Assembly: GCF_000948975.2 (NCBI RefSeq)
Contig: NZ_CP059735.1
Location: 62,001-126,000, forward strand
DNA length: 64,000 nucleotides
Direction of reading: 5' to 3'
Source: Thalassomonas actiniarum
GTDB lineage: Bacteria > Pseudomonadota > Gammaproteobacteria > Enterobacterales > Alteromonadaceae
In this document: piece after piece, positions 58,624 through 64,000 of the stretch
Position numbering within the stretch: position 1 is the first letter of the stretch
Layout: every line of letters begins with the position of its first letter
Notes under the pieces: model-generated
Told to the model about the DNA's origin: nothing
The model's input: the letters and a program-made list of their open reading frames with translations, nothing else
Database searches by the model: none
Translations under genes and position numbers: made by a program

Positions 58624-59445
58624 TTAGCTTTCTACCTTAGGGATGGCCCGGTTGACATAAACATCAAAACGGTTCTTTTTCATTTTGATGCTGGTAGAGG
58701 GTTTTCTCCCGGCGAGCGGCGGCGCATAACTGGGGCGTTTTACCACTACCCGGTATTTAGCCAGGGCCAGCGCGGGCTCCAGTAAGCCGTCGGCATCGAG
58801 ATCTTCTCCTACTAAGGTCTGGAAAATACGCATTTCCTTTTTCACCTGGGCCGATTTTTCCCGGTGCGGGTACATGGGATCCAGGTAAATCACATCCGGG
58901 GCCTGTGCGCTGTCGAGGTTTTCCAGTGACGAGGTATGAAGCAGTGACATGTTTTCGGCAATTTCACCGACGTCGCTGTTCAATTTTGCGCGCTCCAGTC
59001 CGTCTTCGAGCAAAGCCGCCACTATCGGCATACGTTCGATCATAGTCACCTTGCAGCCGAGGCTGGCCAGTACAAAGGAATCGCGGCCAAGGCCGGCGGT
59101 GCCGTCGACCACATGCGGGGTAAAGCCGTGTTTTAACCCTATCGCCTTGGCAATGTCCTGGCCGCGGCCGCCGCCGAATTTACGCCTGTGGGCTACCGCC
59201 CCTTCAACAAAGTCGACCTTGATTGCGCCTAATTTCGGTTCGTCCAGCTTGCTCAGTTCCAGCTGGTGGCAGTTTACCTGCAGCAAAAATGCCAGCTGCG
59301 GGTGCTGTTTGGCGGCATTGGCATCGCCGATATATTGCAGTTGCCATTTGGCGGCAATTTTTTTCGCCACCGCGGCATCTTCGCTGTGGATATAGGCGAC
59401 GGCGGTTTTATCAAGCATGTCTTGTAGTGGGGAAGTTGCTGACAT
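58624..59445 (-). CDS. rsmJ: 16S rRNA m2G1516 methyltransferase RsmJ
   Basis: 273 aa from ATG 59445, 5 nt after the upstream stop. The longer frame to 59538 runs into the preceding gene and lacks family resemblance. SAM-binding motifs are visible: [19 protein letters not shown], then MIERMP. The catalytic DPMY appears in [16 protein letters not shown]. It methylates G1516 of 16S rRNA. The product is close to the usual length of 250-275 aa. Confidence 0.93.
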   Translation of the reverse strand: MSATSPLQDMLDKTAVAYIHSEDAAVAKKIAAKWQLQYIGDANAAKQHPQLAFLLQVNCHQLELSKLDEPKLGAIKVDFVEGAVAHRRKFGGGRGQDIAKAIGLKHGFTPHVVDGTAGLGRDSFVLASLGCKVTMIERMPIVAALLEDGLERAKLNSDVGEIAENMSLLHTSSLENLDSAQAPDVIYLDPMYPHREKSAQVKKEMRIFQTLVGEDLDADGLLEPALALAKYRVVVKRPSYAPPLAGRKPSTSIKMKKNRFDVYVNRAIPKVES

Positions 59446-59450
59446 AAAGA

Positions 59451-60146
59451 TTATTCTGCCTGGATATGGTTGTCGCCGGTTGCCATGGCAACCAAACGGC
59501 TGAGCTGTCCAAAAGAGCGGCCGCTTTCCTGGTGCCACTGGTTAAAGCTGTCCTGGATGGCTTTGAGGCTGGATTTGCTTTGTACGCCGCCGGTAATAAT
59601 GTCGTGGGCGCGGAAATAGGCTTCCACGTCGCGGGTAATTAAAAAGGTGTCTTTACCCATGGCGCGCAGGGCATAGGGGCCGGTATTGCCGCCGAGGCGC
59701 TGGCCGTGTTTTTTCAGGTAGGCCCACAAGCCGATGATGTCTGTGCAGGGCCATTGGCGGATAAATTCGGCAAAAGAGCAGTCGGGTGTTTGCTGCTCAA
59801 AGATCATCTGGGCATTGCCCTTGATGGTTTTTACCTTGTTGTAGTTGCGGATAATACCGGGATCGGCGGCTTTGCGCTCGAGCATTTCTTCCGGCATCAT
59901 CAGGATTTTTTCGATATTAAAATTGAAAAAATTTTCTTCAAAATTTGGCCATTTATTTTCCACCACCCGCCAGACAAAACCTGACTGGAACACTTTCTTG
60001 GTGAAGGCGGCCAATACCCTGTCGTCGGTGAGTTGTGCCAGCGGTATTTCCGGGGCGCCAATGTCGATCAGTTGCTTGAGGCGCTTTTCTCCGCCTTTAC
60101 GCTCCAGGGCGCGCTGATACAGGGAGTTGAAACTTTCTAAGGTCAT
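59451..60146 (-). CDS. DNA-3-methyladenine glycosylase I family protein
   Basis: 231 aa from ATG 60146. The track-length reading to 60179 adds 11 residues without support. Motifs of Tag-type glycosylases include [20 protein letters not shown], then [21 protein letters not shown], and [20 protein letters not shown]. It excises 3-methyladenine from alkylated DNA. It is cotranscribed with rsmJ. Confidence 0.85.
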   Translation of the reverse strand: MTLESFNSLYQRALERKGGEKRLKQLIDIGAPEIPLAQLTDDRVLAAFTKKVFQSGFVWRVVENKWPNFEENFFNFNIEKILMMPEEMLERKAADPGIIRNYNKVKTIKGNAQMIFEQQTPDCSFAEFIRQWPCTDIIGLWAYLKKHGQRLGGNTGPYALRAMGKDTFLITRDVEAYFRAHDIITGGVQSKSSLKAIQDSFNQWHQESGRSFGQLSRLVAMATGDNHIQAE

Positions 60147-60160
60147 AATTTTTGTATTCT

Positions 60161-60194
60161 TTAAAAAAAGAAAAGACAACCGCCTGAAACGGTT
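60161..60194 (-). terminator. Terminator after prlC
   Basis: Stem AACCG/CGGTT (60178-60182 and 60190-60194) with a 7-nt loop. On the minus strand it is followed by GTCTTTTCTTTTTTT. Confidence 0.75.
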
Positions 60195-60277
60195 ATCTTC
60201 ATGGTTTAGTTACTGCCGGGAAAAACCTGGGTTCTTCCCTTCTCTAATTTAATCAGTCAAGAATTGAACCAGTCAAG

Positions 60278-62320
60278 TTAACCTGTGATGCCGCTGTGAC
60301 GCAGCAAGGCATCAATTTCCGGCTCGCGGCCGCGGAAGGCTTTAAACAGCTCGCTTGGTTCCTGTGAGCCGCCTTTTTCCAGGATATTGGTTAAAAAGTC
60401 CTGGCCGACCTGCTCATTGAAAATACCTTCTTGTTCGAAACGGCCGAAGGCGTCGGCAGATAATACTTCTGCCCATTTGTAGCTGTAGTAGCCGGCAGCA
60501 TAACCGCCGCCGAAGATGTGGCCAAAGCTGTGCTGGAAGCGGTTAAACTCAGGCGCTTTGATCACGGCGTATTTTTCCCGTACCTGATCCAGTACCTGTT
60601 GAATTTCGTCCCCTTTGGCAGGGTCGTAGTTGGCATGCATGCTGAAGTCGAAAATACTGAATTCCAGCTGACGCAACATCTGCATCGCCGACTGGTAGTT
60701 TTTCGCCGCTAACATTTTGTCGAGCATTTCCTGGGGCAGGGGCTCGCCGGTTTCATAATGGCCGGAAATAAACGCCAGCGCCTGTGGCTGCCAGCACCAG
60801 TTTTCCAGGAACTGGCTCGGCAACTCTACCGCATCCCAAGGCACGCCGTTAATACCGGCAACATCGGCGGCATTGATCTGGGTCAGCATATGGTGGATAC
60901 CGTGGCCGAACTCATGGAACAGGGTCACTACTTCGTTATGGGTAAACAGCGCCGGTTTATCGCCTACCGGCTGGCTGAAGTTACAGGTTAAATAGGCGAC
61001 GGGTAACTGTACCGCGTCATCGCTCAGGGCACGGCGGCCGACACAGTCGTCCATCCAGGCGCCGCCGCGTTTTTTCGCGCGGGCGTAAAGATCCAGGTAG
61101 AAGCTGCCGCGCAGGTTGTGGTCTTTATCGAACACGTCATAGAATTTAACGTCCTGATGCCAGACATCGACGCCGCTGCGCTCTTCTATGCTCAGGCCGA
61201 ACAGGCGGTGTACCACTTCAAACAAACCTTTCACTACGGTGGCTTCCGGGAAGTAGGGGCGCAGGTCTTCATCTGAGATGGCGTAGCGGCTTTGCTTTAA
61301 TTTTTCGCTGTAATAGGGCAGATCCCAGGCCTGGAGCTCGCTTTTGCCAAATTCTTTTTCGGCAAATTCATGCAGCTCTTTAACATCCTGCTGTCCCTGG
61401 GCCTTGGATTTGGTGGCAAGATCTTCCAGGAACTGCAACACTTCGCCGGTGGAAGCGGCCATTTTGGTGGCCAGGGATTTTTCCGCGTAGTTGTTAAAGT
61501 CTAATAATTGCGCCAGTTCATGACGTAATTTCAGCAATTCCGCCATCACCGCGCCGTTATCGAATTCACCGCCGTTGGGGCCTAATTCTGATGCCCGGGT
61601 CACATAAGCGCGGTATAATTTTTCACGTAAAGCACTGTTATCACAGTACATCATCACCGGCAGGTAGCTGGGAATGTCCAGGGTAAATAACCAGCCGGAC
61701 TTGTCATGGGCTTCGGCTAATGCTTTTGCCGCATCCAGGGCGCTTTGCGGCAGGCCCGCCAGTTCGCTTTCGTCTGTGATCAAGACATCAAAGGCGTGGG
61801 TGGCATCGAGAACATTGTTGCTGAACTTGGAGCCTAATTCCGAGAGCTGGGTGGAGATTTCACCGTAGCGTTTTTTGTCCTGTTCGTTTAAGGCGATACC
61901 GGATAATTTAAAATCCCTTAAGGCGTTGTCTATTACCTTGCGCTGGGCGGTATCGAGCTGTTGATATTCATCGCTTTGTGAGATTTGCTGGTAGGCCTTG
62001 AATAAACCTTCATGCTGGCCGACAAAGGTGCCGTATTCCGACAGCAAAGGCAGGCAGGACTCATAGGCTTCACGTAATTCATCGCTGCTGATCACTGAAT
62101 TCATATGGGAGACCGGCGACCATAAGCGCCCAAGCAGATCATCTGCTTCATTGATCGGCGCCACCAGGTTGTCCCAACTGTAGCTGGTGTTCTCGCTTAA
62201 TACCCGGCTTATTGTGTCCTTACATGTAGTAATGGCCTGCTCCAGGGCAGGTTTTACATGTTCAGGTTTGATTTTGGAAAATTCGGGAAGTCCTTTTAGT
62301 GACAATAATGGATTGCTCAT
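60278..62320 (-). CDS. prlC: Oligopeptidase A (M3 metallopeptidase)
   Basis: 680 aa, full length for PrlC/OpdA. The zinc-binding HEXXH motif is HEFGHGIHH at about residue 467, with the third ligand further on in DVAGINGVPWDAVELPSQF. The cytoplasmic enzyme degrades short peptides and cleaved signal peptides. Upstream there is a 434-bp gap and the divergent PAS-GGDEF gene. Confidence 0.95.
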   Translation of the reverse strand: MSNPLLSLKGLPEFSKIKPEHVKPALEQAITTCKDTISRVLSENTSYSWDNLVAPINEADDLLGRLWSPVSHMNSVISSDELREAYESCLPLLSEYGTFVGQHEGLFKAYQQISQSDEYQQLDTAQRKVIDNALRDFKLSGIALNEQDKKRYGEISTQLSELGSKFSNNVLDATHAFDVLITDESELAGLPQSALDAAKALAEAHDKSGWLFTLDIPSYLPVMMYCDNSALREKLYRAYVTRASELGPNGGEFDNGAVMAELLKLRHELAQLLDFNNYAEKSLATKMAASTGEVLQFLEDLATKSKAQGQQDVKELHEFAEKEFGKSELQAWDLPYYSEKLKQSRYAISDEDLRPYFPEATVVKGLFEVVHRLFGLSIEERSGVDVWHQDVKFYDVFDKDHNLRGSFYLDLYARAKKRGGAWMDDCVGRRALSDDAVQLPVAYLTCNFSQPVGDKPALFTHNEVVTLFHEFGHGIHHMLTQINAADVAGINGVPWDAVELPSQFLENWCWQPQALAFISGHYETGEPLPQEMLDKMLAAKNYQSAMQMLRQLEFSIFDFSMHANYDPAKGDEIQQVLDQVREKYAVIKAPEFNRFQHSFGHIFGGGYAAGYYSYKWAEVLSADAFGRFEQEGIFNEQVGQDFLTNILEKGGSQEPSELFKAFRGREPEIDALLRHSGITG

Positions 62321-62754
62321 AATCTTCAGTTTTTAGCGAATGTTGTCTTAGATGTAATACCTCTTGCGGCGTTATTCAAGCTTTGTCTGTTATTTGCCGG
62401 TTATTTACTGTTAATCGGGCTTTTTTTGGCAAAATTGCCAACCAGATCAAAAAAAATAGATGTTAATGCAAGGTAATATATTTTTTTTGTCTTAAATATT
62501 GTTTGTAAATTTACAGTAAATAAGAGAAATTATTAACCTGAAAGATATATCCGTGGCACAGGCCACGCCCGACTCTGTAAACGCTTATCAAAGCGCTTGG
62601 ACCTGAGGGCTGCCTTATCCACCAGGTGTTATTCATGGATGAATCGGTAGATTTAACCTTTTGTCTTCGCCCGAAACCCGGGAGCGGCTTAGTTATTGAC
62701 GACTACTGATATTTATCATCCTTTTGTCAGATAAATGTTAGATATAGTGTGAAT
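62321..62754. promoter_or_regulatory. 434-bp divergent promoter region between prlC and the GGDEF gene
   Basis: No ORF. A hairpin CGTGGC/GCCACG sits at about 62550-62568, followed by structured-looking sequence (AACGCTTATCAAAGCGCTTGG) up to 62670. I looked for the c-di-GMP riboswitch layout because of the neighbouring GGDEF gene but did not find its conserved GCAAA/tetraloop-receptor pattern. The rest is AT rich. Confidence 0.4.
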
Positions 62755-64000
62755 ATGAGCCAGCCAGTTGTCCCTAAAATATCGATCAAATATCGTCTGC
62801 TTCAACTACTGAAGTTTGTTTGCTATTCCCTTGTGCTTGGCGGGGGGTATGGTTTTTTGGTGGTGGCACAAGATCAGCAGACGGGTATCGGCCAGCCGTT
62901 AGGCGCCGGTTTAGGACAATTTAACAGCTTATCGGTTTATATTGTTTATACCCTGGTATTGCTGTTGTTGGTGGGGATATGGCATTACCGCAGCCAGAGG
63001 CAAAGGCAGCGGCTGCTGGAAGCCCATGAGCAGGTAAAATTTCGCGAACAAAGATTACAGCTGGCGCTTACGGGCAGCGACAGTGAAGTCTGGGATTGGC
63101 TGTCGGCGCAAAACCAGATGTTTGGCAAACGTTTCACCGCCGAGCTGCATTATAGCCAGGACAGCCCGTTTTATGCTTTTGACCAGCATATCGGTTTGAT
63201 CCATCCCGACGATAAAGACACCTTTTTAACCATGTGGCAGCTGTTTATCGATAACGGCGATCTCAATGCCACTTTTTCCTGTACCTATCGTTTGCAAAGT
63301 CGCGGCGGCCAGTGGCTCTGGTACAAAGATCTCGGCAAAATTGTCGCGGTCAATACCCTGGGGGAGCCCACCCGGATCACCGGCTCTTATACCAATATCA
63401 CCCAGTCGCGGGCAGATGAAGAGCGCGCCCAGTATTATGGCGATGCTTTTAAGCTCACCAAGGACTGGGTATTGATCATCGATGAAAACTTTAATCAGGT
63501 GACCGCCAACCAATCGCTGCGGGATGTGTTTGGCTGGGAAGCGGAAGAATTTGCCTTTGAACCCAATACCTTGGGCATTACCCCTAAACGGCTGGCATTT
63601 TACCGGGAATTGTTTTCCACCCTGCATGAAAATGATCACTGGCGCGGCGAAGAGCTGATCGCCACCAAAACCGGGCAGGAATATCATGTGATCATCAATA
63701 TCAGTGTCAGCCGCAACCGCACCAATAACCGATTGCACTATATTCTGGTGCTGACGGATATCAGCGCCCAGAAAAATGCCGAAAAAGAGCTGCGCTACCT
63801 GGCCAATTATGATCACCTGACCGAGCTGCCCAACCGGGCCTTGCTGCTGGATCGGATCAAACACGCCATCGATTATTCCATCCGCAAAAAAGATTCTATT
63901 GCCTTGTTTTTTATCGATTTGGACCGCTTTAAGCAGATTAATGATTCTTTGGGGCATGAATGCGGGGATTTATTGCTCAAGGAAATTTCCAACCGGCTGA
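62755..64000 (+). CDS. PAS-PAS-GGDEF diguanylate cyclase-like protein, 3' end cut by the window
   Basis: At least 415 aa from ATG 62755. Two transmembrane helices at about 17-40 and 62-80 enclose a short periplasmic loop. A PAS/PAC fold starts at about 105 (SDSEVWDWLSAQNQM, then GSYTNITQSRADEE as PAC end). A second PAS lies at about 225-345. The GGDEF domain begins with YDHLTELPNRALLLDRI and FFIDLDRFKQINDSLGHECG; the GGDEF motif itself and any EAL domain lie beyond the window. It probably makes or degrades cyclic di-GMP in response to an internal or membrane signal. Confidence 0.9.
   Translation, partial: MSQPVVPKISIKYRLLQLLKFVCYSLVLGGGYGFLVVAQDQQTGIGQPLGAGLGQFNSLSVYIVYTLVLLLLVGIWHYRSQRQRQRLLEAHEQVKFREQRLQLALTGSDSEVWDWLSAQNQMFGKRFTAELHYSQDSPFYAFDQHIGLIHPDDKDTFLTMWQLFIDNGDLNATFSCTYRLQSRGGQWLWYKDLGKIVAVNTLGEPTRITGSYTNITQSRADEERAQYYGDAFKLTKDWVLIIDENFNQVTANQSLRDVFGWEAEEFAFEPNTLGITPKRLAFYRELFSTLHENDHWRGEELIATKTGQEYHVIINISVSRNRTNNRLHYILVLTDISAQKNAEKELRYLANYDHLTELPNRALLLDRIKHAIDYSIRKKDSIALFFIDLDRFKQINDSLGHECGDLLLKEISNRL

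Noticed and set aside
62540-62750. c-di-GMP riboswitch upstream of the GGDEF gene
   Set aside because: The conserved core and tetraloop/receptor pattern of known classes is not visible; only a simple hairpin is seen.

Overview
The window looks like chromosomal DNA of a marine gammaproteobacterium of the Alteromonadales, most like Colwelliaceae/Thalassomonas. I judge this from protein style: PEP-CTERM proteins, a large TonB receptor of the oligosaccharide/peptide type, a CadC-like TolB regulator, a type VI secretion system (T6SS), and the prlC/rsmJ/ferritin housekeeping genes. This is inference without a database search. Both window edges cut genes: clpV on the left and a PAS-GGDEF protein on the right.

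Layout. (1) 1-11.7 kb, plus strand: the 3' half of a T6SS core cluster (clpV, a solute-binding-like protein, an FHA protein, tssJ, tssK, tssL, tssM, a lipoprotein). The 3' ends of tssK and tssM are both duplicated in tandem, and the tssK case includes a synonymously recoded copy. (2) 11.9-18.0 kb: a PEP-CTERM protein, then a minus-strand T6SS delivery island (candidate effector, VgrG, accessory protein, PAAR). (3) 18.4-23.6 kb: a TonB-dependent receptor converging on a CadC-like membrane regulator. (4) 23.7-38.0 kb: an AT-rich peptide locus, the most interesting part of the window. It has one exporter (HlyD-type adaptor plus a C39-peptidase ABC transporter), a small lipoyl-domain secreted protein and an NTF2-like protein. 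Around them are at least 18 intact double-glycine-leader precursors in six sequence families, two decayed precursors, a small two-TM candidate immunity protein, and an ATP-grasp ligase followed by four precursors that look like graspetide (omega-ester peptide) substrates. Eight hairpins with an identical UGGCGG hexaloop recur in the leaders or intergenic regions of three different precursor families. This suggests a shared cis-regulatory RNA element that I do not recognise. (5) 38.1-41.2 kb: an endonuclease/exonuclease/phosphatase-fold protein, a nidogen-domain PEP-CTERM protein and a DUF6933-like protein. (6) 41.6-48.4 kb, minus strand: an ECF-like sigma factor, a membrane anti-sigma-like protein, an animal-type heme peroxidase, a small protein and a TPR-CHAT caspase-like protease, probably one regulated unit. 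(7) 48.6-52.97 kb: a DUF350 membrane protein, a second solute-binding-like protein, a convergent HTH protein / RES-domain pair, and a small stand-alone caspase-like protein. (8) 53.0-64.0 kb: an HI0933-type flavoprotein, a compact minus-strand run of a 74-aa protein plus two tRNA/tRNA-like genes, ferritin, peroxiredoxin, a chemotaxis receptor, rsmJ, DNA-3-methyladenine glycosylase, prlC and the PAS-GGDEF protein.

How it may work together (inference). The C39 transporter would cleave after GG and export all the GG-leader peptides. The ATP-grasp enzyme would first cross-link the last four precursors. The CadC-like regulator, transcribed divergently from the start of the peptide locus, is the obvious candidate controller. 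The T6SS core and the VgrG/PAAR island form a separate contact-dependent antagonism module.
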